A stretch of DNA of 64,000 bases from Lachnospiraceae bacterium (GTDB lineage Bacteria; Bacillota; Clostridia; Lachnospirales; Lachnospiraceae): positions 1-64,000 of the forward strand of contig CAJTFX010000011.1 in NCBI GenBank assembly GCA_910575555.1, read 5' to 3'. The notes under the pieces were generated by a model. It did no database searches and was not told the DNA's origin. It saw nothing but the letters and a program-made list of their open reading frames with translations. The translations under genes were made by a program, and so were the position numbers. Shown one piece after another: positions 1 to 8,082 of this stretch (within the stretch, counting starts at the first letter, position 1; each line of letters starts with the position of its first letter).

Positions 1-14
1 CTTCAATAAGTCTT

Positions 15-44
15 TTGGCTAAGTCCTGAAAAATCTGCTATAAT
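15..44 (+). promoter_or_regulatory. Transposase promoter inside the IS left end
   Basis: TTGGCT (15-20) and a perfect TATAAT (39-44) are 18 bp apart, with a TG dinucleotide one base upstream of the -10 (extended -10). It overlaps the left inverted repeat, so transposase binding to the end could repress its own transcription. Confidence 0.6.
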
Positions 45-84
45 GAATGGGGAGTTTCATTATATACCAAAGCAGAGGTGGACT

Positions 85-1467
85 ATGATACAGATATGCC
101 AAAAAGATAAAGAAAAGGTATTTGAAGCAATCCGCACTGGAAAAATAGATGCAGCAGAAATGTCATTTCCCAACCTGATAGATGACATCCTTCTTGTGAT
201 GAAAAAAAGGGGACTTACAGCTTCTCTCACACAGGCCCTGCCGGATAAACGCAGGGATAACAGCCATATCCCTTTTGACATCCTCCTTTGCCTTGCCGTT
301 GCTGCCAAGCTCAAATGCAAGACCAGCCTTACGGATGTCCCCTTTGCAGTGACGGAAGCAGAACTGCTAGCCGAACTGGGCTGGAACATCTGGGATAACG
401 AACGGGATGTGAATAACGGGCTTTTCTCAGAAAGCGTGATGCGCAAGCTCCTTGCGAAATACAAAAGCGAAGAATGGGTTTCCTTCTATAACAGTTATGT
501 AAAGGAACATCTGATGAAAAAACTGCATATCCAGCCATGTGTCCACATACTGGACTGCACAAAGATCCTTGTCAACCTGGACAATGACAATTATGAGAAT
601 TCTTCTGTAGTAAAGATAGACGGGGAAACCATGCGCGGCTATAAACTGGGTATCCTCAGAGGCATCCTGGATGATTCAGGCATAGCGGAAGAGATTGTGT
701 TCGGCACACTTAAAACCCATGACATGGAACAGTGCAGGGAGATGCTCAAAAAGACCTCCTGTTTCCATGAAAATGACATACTGATCAATGACAGGGGGTT
801 TCTGTCACGGGAAATGACCAACTATTTAAAGACAGAACGCAGGGTAGACACTTACATTCCTGCCAGGGAGAACATGGCCGTCTATCAGGATGCCGTAAAA
901 CTGGCCATTGCCAGCGGGAAATGGCACAAGCACCCTAATCCCAAAAGAAAGGAACAGGAAATCCAGCTGGTGACAGACCTGGGTCCGTTATGGGAAAGCG
1001 GCGATCCGGAAAAGGATGTCCCAATTAATGCCTGTGTTGTGCATGACAAGAAGACAGACAAATATTTTGTATTCATGACAACAGACACCGGCAGAACTGC
1101 ACGGCAGATTATAAATACCTACGAACTGCGCCCGGAAATCGAAGAAGATTTCCGACAGATGAAAGATTTCTGGAAGCTGGAAGACTTCAAGAGTACAAAA
1201 TACAACTATATTACCTACCATATCGTAATGACGCTGGTGGGATACCTTTATTTCCAGATATACAAAAACCTGGACGAAGGGAAAAAATATGCAGGGAAAT
1301 CCCTGCCTGTCGTAGTGAAGAACTACAAGGAGACAAGGCTTAAATCAGTCATTATTTATGTCGGGCAGTATTTTGGCATTTTTCCTTTCCTTGAATTCCT
1401 ACAACTCTATGCAGAATGCACTTTAGAAGTACGACGACTTCTTGATCCTATCCTGGCTAAAGTATAG
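85..1467 (+). CDS. IS4-family DDE transposase
   Basis: Cut-and-paste transposase acting on the ends of its own element. The C-terminal half carries an exact IS4 signature Y-(2)-R-(3)-E-(6)-K in YELRPEIEEDFRQMK, which supplies the catalytic Glu. Upstream, HILDCTKI and LINDRGF are the likely regions of the two catalytic Asp residues. I chose ATG at 85 because AGAGGTGG lies 4-5 bases upstream; an upstream in-frame ATG at 43 overlaps the -10 box. The frame is open to 1467 with no break, so the protein (about 460 residues) looks functional and could mobilise the related fragment at 19.4-19.7 kb only if that fragment had ends, which it lacks. Confidence 0.9.
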   Translation: MIQICQKDKEKVFEAIRTGKIDAAEMSFPNLIDDILLVMKKRGLTASLTQALPDKRRDNSHIPFDILLCLAVAAKLKCKTSLTDVPFAVTEAELLAELGWNIWDNERDVNNGLFSESVMRKLLAKYKSEEWVSFYNSYVKEHLMKKLHIQPCVHILDCTKILVNLDNDNYENSSVVKIDGETMRGYKLGILRGILDDSGIAEEIVFGTLKTHDMEQCREMLKKTSCFHENDILINDRGFLSREMTNYLKTERRVDTYIPARENMAVYQDAVKLAIASGKWHKHPNPKRKEQEIQLVTDLGPLWESGDPEKDVPINACVVHDKKTDKYFVFMTTDTGRTARQIINTYELRPEIEEDFRQMKDFWKLEDFKSTKYNYITYHIVMTLVGYLYFQIYKNLDEGKKYAGKSLPVVVKNYKETRLKSVIIYVGQYFGIFPFLEFLQLYAECTLEVRRLLDPILAKV

Positions 1468-1545
1468 CAGGCTTTGGGGAGAATTCCCAAAAGCCTAATT
1501 GAAGTTTAATTTTCCGCTGTTTGGCTGTTGTGATCTTGGAACTGG

Positions 1546-2031
1546 CTATTCTATCATACTTTTCCAATTACCATAGTCTTGCTGAAAATTCTTTTCGCAC
1601 ATATCAATCAGCATTGCGTCCCGATCTTCCTGATTCATATCTTTTTTGAAAACTCCCACATGATTAAAATACAAATATAATGTACTCAAAAGCATTTCAC
1701 GGTTTACGCGGTAAAGGTTCCACAACTCCTTATAATTATGCAAACTTAAATATGCGCCAATGCCTGTGACCGCAGCGCCTAACGCAGCAATCACAACTTT
1801 CGAAATAATGCCGCCATCGGCGAAAACGGACACAATGGGAATGCTCCCGCTTAAAATAATGGATGCCGTCATCCAACGTTGGTACTTTGCCTTATATGCG
1901 CTGCTTTTTTTTCGATACCACTCCATTTGAGTGATCACGCGTTCCTGGATATATTGTCTTGTTTTTTCATTTTCCACATCTTCCAGCCATTTTTGAAATA
2001 CATCATGACGCTCGCTTCCGCTTTGATTCAT
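1546..2031 (-). CDS. SLATT/DUF4231-like two-TM protein
   Basis: Small membrane protein of about 161 residues. An N-terminal basic amphipathic stretch (QEWYRKKSSAYKAKYQRW-type region) leads into two hydrophobic helices (around IILSGSIPIVSVF and VVIAALGAAVTGIGAYL), followed by a helical tail; this layout is that of the DUF4231/SLATT family. SLATT proteins are predicted pore-forming effectors that accompany nucleotide-signalling immunity modules with SLOG, SMODS or TIR components. Start: ATG at 2031 stands 7 bases after GGGAGG; the in-frame ATG at 2037 is too close to that site. It lies downstream of, and on the same strand as, the TIR-repeat receptor gene, with a palindrome in between. Family assignment is by pattern only; the job as an effector is inferred. 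Confidence 0.7.
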   Translation of the reverse strand: MNQSGSERHDVFQKWLEDVENEKTRQYIQERVITQMEWYRKKSSAYKAKYQRWMTASIILSGSIPIVSVFADGGIISKVVIAALGAAVTGIGAYLSLHNYKELWNLYRVNREMLLSTLYLYFNHVGVFKKDMNQEDRDAMLIDMCEKNFQQDYGNWKSMIE

Positions 2032-2054
2032 ACACATGCCTCCCTATACGTTTT

Positions 2055-2089
2055 TATTACTCCGTCGATATTTAACCGCCGGAGTAATA
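2055..2089. repeat. Palindrome upstream of the SLATT gene
   Basis: TATTACTCCGTCGAT and ACCGCCGGAGTAATA form an imperfect hairpin 25-55 bases before the SLATT start. The same sequence occurs in perfect form at 28444-28491, upstream of the TIR-SLOG gene. It may be a shared operator, an attenuator hairpin in the leader, or a small mobile repeat. Confidence 0.7.
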
Positions 2090-2126
2090 TATAAATCAGT
2101 CAGTTTCATTTTCCTATGCAGGATAT

Positions 2127-2239
2127 ATTTTGGGATAATTTTATCTGAAAATGCCTGTCTAATTGCCAAAATCATGGATTTTGAAGGGACAGGATTTTGG
2201 GATAATTTTATCTGAAAATGCCTGTCCAATTGCCGAAAT
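2127..2239 (-). repeat. Duplicated 3' end of the TIR-repeat gene
   Basis: Two copies of about 46 bp (2127-2172 and 2194-2239) start ATTTTGGGATAATTTTATC and differ at only a few positions. The right copy contains the real stop codon and last codons of the TIR gene. The left copy, downstream of the stop, repeats that tail but with a TAG where the gene has TGG. This looks like a local tandem duplication with 67 bp period. Confidence 0.85.
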
Positions 2240-4949
2240 TGTTCAAATCCACAATTGCGCCGCTGGAAATGACAGCCTGATTTTCATCCAGTGTACATCC
2301 TGAAAGGCTGATGAGCTGCCGGACAGCCTTTGGGTCTGGCAAAGGGGCGTCTATTTTGAGGTTTGTCCACTCATCTTTCTGTGAATAGGAAAGCTCTCCG
2401 GCTTCGTTAAAAAACATTGCGCTGACCGAGAATTCATTATCCAACGCAAATTCGTTGATATAGTTCCCGTTTTTCATATCCCTTATTTCAGCAATGTACC
2501 TTTCATTTTTTTCGTCCTGCACTACAAACACTGCGTACTTATCATTATCGCACATTCCCAGAAAAATCCCTGCATTTTCTTGTCCGGCCTCCCAGCTAAA
2601 ATACTGCGGAAACCGGTCAAAAGTATCCCTTGTATAATATTGGATTAAATTCGTCAAATAGCACCAGACAAGTATCCCATCTTTTGCTCCGCATACGCTG
2701 CCCACGAAAGAAGCAATGCATGTCTCATCTGCGTCCATAAATTTCTTCTTATCTGTCAGAATGGGAATGCCGTACAAACTATCCTCCTCATCTATAACAA
2801 ATAGTGTTTCCACAGATGGAAGGTAGAAAACAGAAACAACGGTCTGCATATCTTCATCATGAAAAGAAAACACATTATAGGGATTTCCATCTTCATCACT
2901 TAAAACCACCGTGCGGTCATCCTGCAGATAAACATACAGTCTGTCCGTGAGCAGATTGGGTTCATCCAGAGAAATATCTGCCTGCGCTGCCATTTCATTG
3001 GAGGGCAAATCAGGGGGCTGCTCATCTCTGAAGCTGACCAGATTGTAATAATGTATGCCCAAAAGCCACTGGACCGCATAGCGCCTGTCTTTCGTTTTTG
3101 TTACGCCCTGAACGGCTTCAGGCGTTGTAATGGGAACAGCAAATTCTTTTGCGCTGTCTATATCCCAAAAATGTATGGTATTGTAATCCCATACAAGGAA
3201 TGAATCATCGCAAAAAACGGCATCTCTTGGAAGAAATAAATGATCCTCCTCCGTTTTTATGAGTTCTTTTCCTGATTTCGTGTAGACGCCGGCCATTCCT
3301 CCCGGCGCGAGAAAACTATTAATGCTGTTGTTATATAGCAGGGAAATATATTCTCCATGGTCACTGAATACAACCTTTTCCAGAGCATACTTGTCATTTG
3401 AAATTATGGTTAATAGTTTCATATCTTTTGTATCAAACAGGGCTGTCTTAGAAGAGACAGAGACATTCTGTCCCTCTCCATGCGTCACAACTTCGCTGAC
3501 TGCCAAAATTTCGCCGTCTGAAGACGCCCGCATGTTCTGCCTGTCAACCTGCTCCCATGCTTCTTCCTTATTGACTGCCAATTTTTGATGAGGCACACCG
3601 GGCAGTGCGTCAACCTGCTTCCACGCTTCTTCCTTATTGACTGCAGGCCGTTTTCCAAAAATATCATCTAAAGCAATACAGTTTATTTCCTTATTTCCGC
3701 GGGAATCCAATTTGTATAGATACAAATTCTGGTTATCATTCACTGCCGCCTGATTTTTGGCCAGTATACAAGCGCAGGAACGCCCCGGGAAATCGTTATG
3801 TTCTCCCGGCCAGTATAACTCATACTCTTTTCCCTCTTTTGGCCAGTGAAAAGTAAACAGCCGTTTCTCAGGATTATAAAACAGCCAGCCTGACGCTGCT
3901 TCCTCGGTCCATGCGTTTCCTTTCCCCTCCAGGGCGTAAAGGGCGTTTCCCTTGCCGTCTGTAACGATGTAATTGTCATTTAAATCTCCCCAAAGCATAT
4001 ATTCACCGGAAGGCGTCATTGACACACAGCTATATTTGAAGGAATCTATGCTCTCCCCCGGATAAAAAACAGGATGAATGTGGGTTCCGCAAATCCCCAT
4101 AAACTCCTCTTCTGTTTCGAGACAAGGCCATGTATGCTGCTGCATCAAAAGCATGGCCCCGATCCGTGAAGGCGTCCGCCTTGGATCCAGTTCCAAGGCT
4201 TTTCCATAATATAAAAGCGCCTGGGACCATTTTCCATCCTCTATACAGTCTTTGGCCGTATATTCATACACAAGCGCCTGTGATTTTCTTGAAATCCATG
4301 CAGCATAGGATAACACGCATATGATGGAAATCACCGCTATGCAGACAGTGATTCCTGTTATTTTTCTTTTCATCCTGCGCCGCAGGTACCGCTGAAAAAG
4401 ATCCTCATAATCGCACCCGAGAAGGGGAGCCGCCAGTTTTAAAAATTCGTTCTTAAGGAGCTGCATGCTCTCATGTTCACTTTTCGCCCGGATATTGCAG
4501 TAAAGCGGTTTTACCGTATGCTTTTCCAAACATATGCTTCCACCCAGCTTACGCGCTTCTATTGTTTCGTAAGTCAGTTCTTCCGGCAGCGCCTGGGCAG
4601 AATCGCCTTCTATCAATAAAACCAACACCTTGTCCAGCCTGCCATGATGTATTTTTTTAAAATATCTGATTTCCTCCATACAAAAGGGGGACTCTCTCGT
4701 CTCGCTTCCGCAAACAACAATCAAAAATTTTGATTGTCTCAATTTCACATAAATCTCTTCATATAGGCTGCTTCCCACTGAAAATTCATTTTCGTCACGG
4801 CATATGCGCAGCCTTCTTTTCTCAATGCCTGACTTTGCGGGGATGATATCGCCCTCTAACATTTTTTGCAGTTTTTGAGCTATTTTCATGTCTTTGGGAT
4901 AGTGGCGGTAGGAAATGAAAGCATCATATTTGTAGGTAATATCTTCCAT
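2208..4949 (-). CDS. TIR-TM-repeat receptor-like protein
   Basis: Protein of 913 residues. Residues 7-130 are a TIR domain (YDAFISYRHYPKD start; SPFCMEE around 87-93, where Glu93 matches the catalytic Glu of NAD-cleaving TIRs). A very basic stretch (RYLRRRMKRK, 188-197) precedes a single TM helix at about 198-219, predicting TIR inside the cell and the rest outside. Next comes a short TPR-like helical hairpin (235-256), then about 600 residues of beta-rich, WD40/propeller-like sequence. A duplicated segment, AVNKEEAWKQVD then AVNKEEAWEQVD, lies near the middle. The start has AAAGGAGG about 15 bases upstream, longer than usual. It is likely co-transcribed with the downstream SLATT gene. Bacterial TIR domains hydrolyse NAD or make cyclic ADP-ribose signals in antiphage defence; use here is inferred. 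The propeller assignment is less sure than the TIR. Confidence 0.8.
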   Translation of the reverse strand: MEDITYKYDAFISYRHYPKDMKIAQKLQKMLEGDIIPAKSGIEKRRLRICRDENEFSVGSSLYEEIYVKLRQSKFLIVVCGSETRESPFCMEEIRYFKKIHHGRLDKVLVLLIEGDSAQALPEELTYETIEARKLGGSICLEKHTVKPLYCNIRAKSEHESMQLLKNEFLKLAAPLLGCDYEDLFQRYLRRRMKRKITGITVCIAVISIICVLSYAAWISRKSQALVYEYTAKDCIEDGKWSQALLYYGKALELDPRRTPSRIGAMLLMQQHTWPCLETEEEFMGICGTHIHPVFYPGESIDSFKYSCVSMTPSGEYMLWGDLNDNYIVTDGKGNALYALEGKGNAWTEEAASGWLFYNPEKRLFTFHWPKEGKEYELYWPGEHNDFPGRSCACILAKNQAAVNDNQNLYLYKLDSRGNKEINCIALDDIFGKRPAVNKEEAWKQVDALPGVPHQKLAVNKEEAWEQVDRQNMRASSDGEILAVSEVVTHGEGQNVSVSSKTALFDTKDMKLLTIISNDKYALEKVVFSDHGEYISLLYNNSINSFLAPGGMAGVYTKSGKELIKTEEDHLFLPRDAVFCDDSFLVWDYNTIHFWDIDSAKEFAVPITTPEAVQGVTKTKDRRYAVQWLLGIHYYNLVSFRDEQPPDLPSNEMAAQADISLDEPNLLTDRLYVYLQDDRTVVLSDEDGNPYNVFSFHDEDMQTVVSVFYLPSVETLFVIDEEDSLYGIPILTDKKKFMDADETCIASFVGSVCGAKDGILVWCYLTNLIQYYTRDTFDRFPQYFSWEAGQENAGIFLGMCDNDKYAVFVVQDEKNERYIAEIRDMKNGNYINEFALDNEFSVSAMFFNEAGELSYSQKDEWTNLKIDAPLPDPKAVRQLISLSGCTLDENQAVISSGAIVDLNNFGNWTGIFR

Positions 4950-5026
4950 TTGCTTTTTGTGATACCTCCTTTGCAGGGATGTCCTTCTATTGCAGGCAAT
5001 CCGGGAATGGAATGTTTGGTTCCAGG

Positions 5027-5477
5027 CTATAGTTCCAGTTTTCGGAAATCAATCCATAAGTCCTCATAGATGTTGGCTTTGATACGATCGGCAAATGAGT
5101 ATACGGCGGGAGCCGCGTCATGTTCCATATCATATACCAGGATGGTTTGCTTCATGGGACCCGCTGCATCCGCGGTCATTCAGTTTATCTTTATCGCAGA
5201 TCACGGAGAGATCCGGCTCCAGGTATTTGGAATCGTCCGCCGATAGAAAGACGGCAAAGGGGGCGGGGTATACTTTGCATTGGCCGTGATTGTCTACTAT
5301 ATAGTTTCCGATTGCCAGATGAAGGAATGACAAGATATCCTGATGCGTTCGGCTGGGCGGAGCCATATAGTAGAGTTGGCCGTCAACCAGTTCAGCCCTG
5401 CTGCCTTCCGGCAGAGTGTAGATATCTTCGATGGTATAGAATTTTTCTTGAGTCAATGCCGGTGTCATAACAATCAC
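5027..5477 (-). pseudogene. Broken Uma2-family nuclease
   Basis: Uma2 (DUF820) proteins have a PD-(D/E)XK nuclease fold. The N-terminal half is clear (ELVDGQLYYM, SRTHQDI, EPDLSVICD), but right after that the frame breaks at SHEANHPGI and stops at 5130. The expected C-terminus resumes in another frame (ILVYDMEHDAAPAVYSF to DFRKLEL, stop at 5027). About 50 codons that should carry the E-x-K active-site strand are missing at the junction. So this is an internal deletion with frameshift and the product cannot be active. Start is GTG 5477 or the ATG three codons later, after AAAGGAA. An intact relative lies at 19874-20428. Confidence 0.85.
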
Positions 5478-5850
5478 CTATTCCTTTCGTTTCGTATGGA
5501 TGCTGCAGGATAGACATATTTCATAGGTCGGTTTCCTTATAAAAATATTATGCACAATCATACGCGATACATCAAGAGGAAAATGTCCAATCAGGGGGCG
5601 CAATGTCTTTTGTAACAGCTTAGCTTCTCTGTTACTGTTTTTTTCCAATGATGCCATTCTGTTCTTGACATTCATGCGTAAGTGTTGATACTATGTATAA
5701 ACAGACAGGGAGGCAAACAGGGATTGCGCGGATAAAAACATAGGGAGACAGTCAGGGATTCGCCTTCCCAAAGATTTGCCGCGAAGATAGGGACAGACGA
5801 GATACAGGGAAGTGTATTATGTGAGAATTTACAAATGAGGAGGAAGTGTT
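5478..5850. other. Intergenic stretch before parA-like gene
   Basis: No convincing gene. An open frame on the minus strand (5478-5675, 65 codons) has no recognisable family and no clear ribosome site. The right part holds the direct repeats listed at 5707-5760. Confidence 0.5.
5707..5760. repeat. Direct repeats upstream of parA-like gene
   Basis: AGGGAGGCAAACAGGGATT (5707-5725) and AGGGAGACAGTCAGGGATT (5742-5760) match at 16 of 19 positions with a 35-bp period. Position 90-145 bases before the parA-like start suggests an operator or centromere-like binding site, but this is inference. Confidence 0.6.
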
Positions 5851-6849
5851 GTGGCTAAGAAAATTTTTTTTGGCAATTATAAAGGCGGTGTAGGAAAAAC
5901 GACAACCGTGTTTGAAATAGGCGTTCATTTAGCGACGGAATATCAGCAGAAGGTTTTGCTGATAGATTTGGATCCCCAATGTTCTTTAAGTAAAATATGC
6001 CAGGACTGCAGGAATGAAGAATTGTCGGAATTAGAAGTGGATCACACCCTGAATTACGTGCTGGAATTGTATGCGGAGTACATTCAAAAGGCCAGCCGTC
6101 TGGATATTTTGGAGAAAAATATAGATACGAAGTTTGAAATGGTGGAAGACGCCATTCAGCCGATACCCAAGCATTCTGGTTACGGCGAAGGGCGCCTGGA
6201 TTTTGTTCCCACTGTGCTGGATATGAAAAACAGCAGGATCAATGACATCGCTGACAGATTTTCTAAGGATACAAAGAATATTCTGGTGATTTCCAGGTTC
6301 CTGGATGATATACAGGAAAAGCTGGATTATGATTTTATTTTGATTGACTGCCCGCCTACCAGCAATTTGATTATTCAGAGTGTATTTTTGGCGTGTGATT
6401 ACTATCTGATACCCACTGTGGGGGATGAAATCAGCACCAACGGCGTAGCGGATTATATTACAGAAATTGAAAGTGTCTATTTAAAATATGCTTATGACAG
6501 TCAGATCGGCGGAGTGATATTGAAATATTATTTTGGCGAAAAGCCGGAACTTATCGGCATTTTGGAGACAATGTACAAAAGCCGGCCCGGAGAAAAGAAT
6601 ATGAGTATTTTGAAAATGCTGGATGACGCCATCAGCGCGGTAAAGCGTGAATCACTGATTACGGAAACAAAATATGCTTATCCGGGATATCGCCATATTT
6701 TTAATCTCAGTATCCGGCATCTGGATAACAGAAGCGATTCTGCCAGGTACGGGGTGCCTCTCACTGTGAGTATGGGGGATATGCATGAAGAATACAGTGA
6801 AATCACAAGATACATTTTTGAAATTTTATCCCCATCAAAGAAAGGATGA
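5851..6849 (+). CDS. ParA/MinD-like Walker ATPase
   Basis: ParA-superfamily ATPase of 332 residues. The deviant Walker A motif KGGVGKTT is at residues 11-18, a Walker A' region LLIDLDPQCSL at about 37-47, and Walker B FILIDCPPTSN at about 168-178. Such ATPases bind DNA or membrane as ATP dimers and position cargo (plasmids, chromosomes, protein clusters). Start is GTG at 5851, set by GAGGAGG 7-8 bases upstream. The next gene begins within a few bases of its stop, so the two form an operon and the small protein is the likely ParB-like or cargo partner. A degenerate second copy exists at 22047-22583. No replication initiator is nearby, so this is an orphan ParA of the island rather than a plasmid origin. 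Confidence 0.9.
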   Translation: MAKKIFFGNYKGGVGKTTTVFEIGVHLATEYQQKVLLIDLDPQCSLSKICQDCRNEELSELEVDHTLNYVLELYAEYIQKASRLDILEKNIDTKFEMVEDAIQPIPKHSGYGEGRLDFVPTVLDMKNSRINDIADRFSKDTKNILVISRFLDDIQEKLDYDFILIDCPPTSNLIIQSVFLACDYYLIPTVGDEISTNGVADYITEIESVYLKYAYDSQIGGVILKYYFGEKPELIGILETMYKSRPGEKNMSILKMLDDAISAVKRESLITETKYAYPGYRHIFNLSIRHLDNRSDSARYGVPLTVSMGDMHEEYSEITRYIFEILSPSKKG

Positions 6850-6854
6850 TTGGT

Positions 6855-7298
6855 ATGGAACTGAACGCGAAAGAAAAAGACATCTTAAAAACATTGCTGA
6901 AATGCTATAAAGATTTTGCGCCTTTGGGGACGGGCGGCGCGCTCCGCAAAGGATATTTCAAATATTCAGAAGAAGAAGCGGAGGAGACGGTGAAGAAATT
7001 GATAAGTCCCTCAGAGGAGGTCGCGGAGACAAAGAAAACGGCGGTCCGCGGCGAAATACAGCAAATAGAGAATGTTGAAATGGCGAAGCAGTTTTATCTG
7101 GAGCATCTGGTATATAATAAAGAAGACGCGGAAGCGAAGAAAAAATGCTTAAAATCGATTTCACTGGATGAATTGAAGCTGCTGTATCAAAAGATTTACA
7201 AGGAAGAGACGCGCTCTAAAATAACAAAAGAAGAGGTATTGCTGCAGATTGAGAAATATTTTAATGGGATTGAACGGGCCCTTAGCATGAAACCGTAG
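6855..7298 (+). CDS. Small helical partner of the ParA-like ATPase
   Basis: About 147 residues, highly charged, with long helical stretches rich in Lys and Glu and no membrane segment or cysteine motif. I do not recognise a family. The ATG at 6855 is preferred because AAAGG lies 9 bases upstream; an in-frame ATG at 6846 overlaps the parA stop. Tight coupling to the ATPase suggests it is the DNA- or cargo-binding adaptor that ParA-type ATPases need, but no helix-turn-helix is obvious. Confidence 0.65.
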   Translation: MELNAKEKDILKTLLKCYKDFAPLGTGGALRKGYFKYSEEEAEETVKKLISPSEEVAETKKTAVRGEIQQIENVEMAKQFYLEHLVYNKEDAEAKKKCLKSISLDELKLLYQKIYKEETRSKITKEEVLLQIEKYFNGIERALSMKP

Positions 7299-7454
7299 GA
7301 TTTTCGATAGGGTTTTGTGGAAAACAATTTTAAGATACGCTCTAAGATACGAATATTTTTAAAGAATGTGAGAAGATGCAGCCAGCGCCGAAAGAACATT
7401 GGAGAGATGAAAAAATATCTGCGGTCGGAAGCATTTAAAAGGAGGAAACTACAC

Positions 7455-7964
7455 TTGATACCACCGAGAAAAGTAAAATTTGAAGCAGGAAAAAGAGAAC
7501 ATGAAAATATAGAATTCCGAACATTTCTAAAATGCAATGCGGATGAGCAAACACTGGATGAGCAGTTTGCAAAATTGCATAAAGAATTGTTTGAAAACTA
7601 TGACTGCAGCCGCTGCAGAAATTGCTGCAAAATGTATTATGGCGCGATACCCCAAGAGGATATCGAAGCAGACGCAAAATATTTGGGGCTGACAAAGGAA
7701 GAATTGATTGGGGCCTATTTGAGGGAGCAGCCAGAAGGCGGATCATATACCACAAAGCATAAGCCCTGTGATTTTCTGGAGGAAGACGGTTCCTGCAGAT
7801 TAGGAGAATGCCGCCCCAAAAGCTGTAAGCAATACCCGTATACCGATCAGCCGGAACGGCTCCACAGCCTGTACAGCGTACTGGAGGCCGTGGAAGTCTG
7901 CCCGGTTGCATTTGAAATCTACGAAAGGCTGAAAAAAGAATATGGATTCGGGTATAGAAGATGA
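7455..7964 (+). CDS. YkgJ-family cysteine-cluster protein, copy 1
   Basis: Protein of 169 residues with the metal-binding cysteine signature of the YkgJ/CxxCxxCC family (CSRCRNCC), followed by CDFLEEDGSCRLGECRPKSC and a distal EVCPV cysteine, likely binding zinc or an Fe-S centre. Function of the family is uncertain. Start is TTG at 7455, placed by AAAGGAGG about 9 bases upstream and by exact length agreement with copy 2 at 21477-21986 (MIPPRK versus MIAPRK at the N-terminus); the frame is open back to a GTG at 7317 but that extension is not shared. It lies 156 bases after the ParA partner gene. A copy also precedes the ParA remnant, so the two genes travel together. Confidence 0.85.
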   Translation: MIPPRKVKFEAGKREHENIEFRTFLKCNADEQTLDEQFAKLHKELFENYDCSRCRNCCKMYYGAIPQEDIEADAKYLGLTKEELIGAYLREQPEGGSYTTKHKPCDFLEEDGSCRLGECRPKSCKQYPYTDQPERLHSLYSVLEAVEVCPVAFEIYERLKKEYGFGYRR

Positions 7965-7994
7965 TTTTTTGGCAGAGCATGTCTATACCCGTGA

Positions 7995-8052
7995 GCCAAA
8001 TAATTTGCTAACAGATCCCAGTATTTTTAAGATAAACAGCTAATTATTTGGC
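7995..8052. repeat. Inverted repeat between convergent genes
   Basis: GCCAAATAATTTGC (7995-8008) and GCTAATTATTTGGC (8039-8052) pair at 13 of 14 positions around a 30-base spacer. It lies between the ends of two convergent genes and may act as a weak bidirectional terminator, although no clean T-run follows. Confidence 0.5.
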
Positions 8053-8082
8053 AAATAAGTATGCTCGTGAGTATAAAAATTG

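Larger units (their letters stand above)
1..1504 (+). mobile_element. IS4-family insertion sequence, apparently complete
   Basis: One transposase gene is flanked by imperfect inverted repeats. The left repeat at 1-18 (CTTCAATAAGTCTTTTGG) matches the reverse complement of the right repeat at 1487-1504 (CCAAAAGCCTAATTGAAG) at 16 of 18 positions. The left end sits exactly at the window edge, so a few outer bases and the target duplication cannot be checked. A fragment of the same element lies inverted at 19386-19724. Confidence 0.85.

Noticed and set aside
5478-5675. 65-codon ORF on the minus strand
   Set aside because: No ribosome site, no family, and its end overlaps the Uma2 leader; probably chance.
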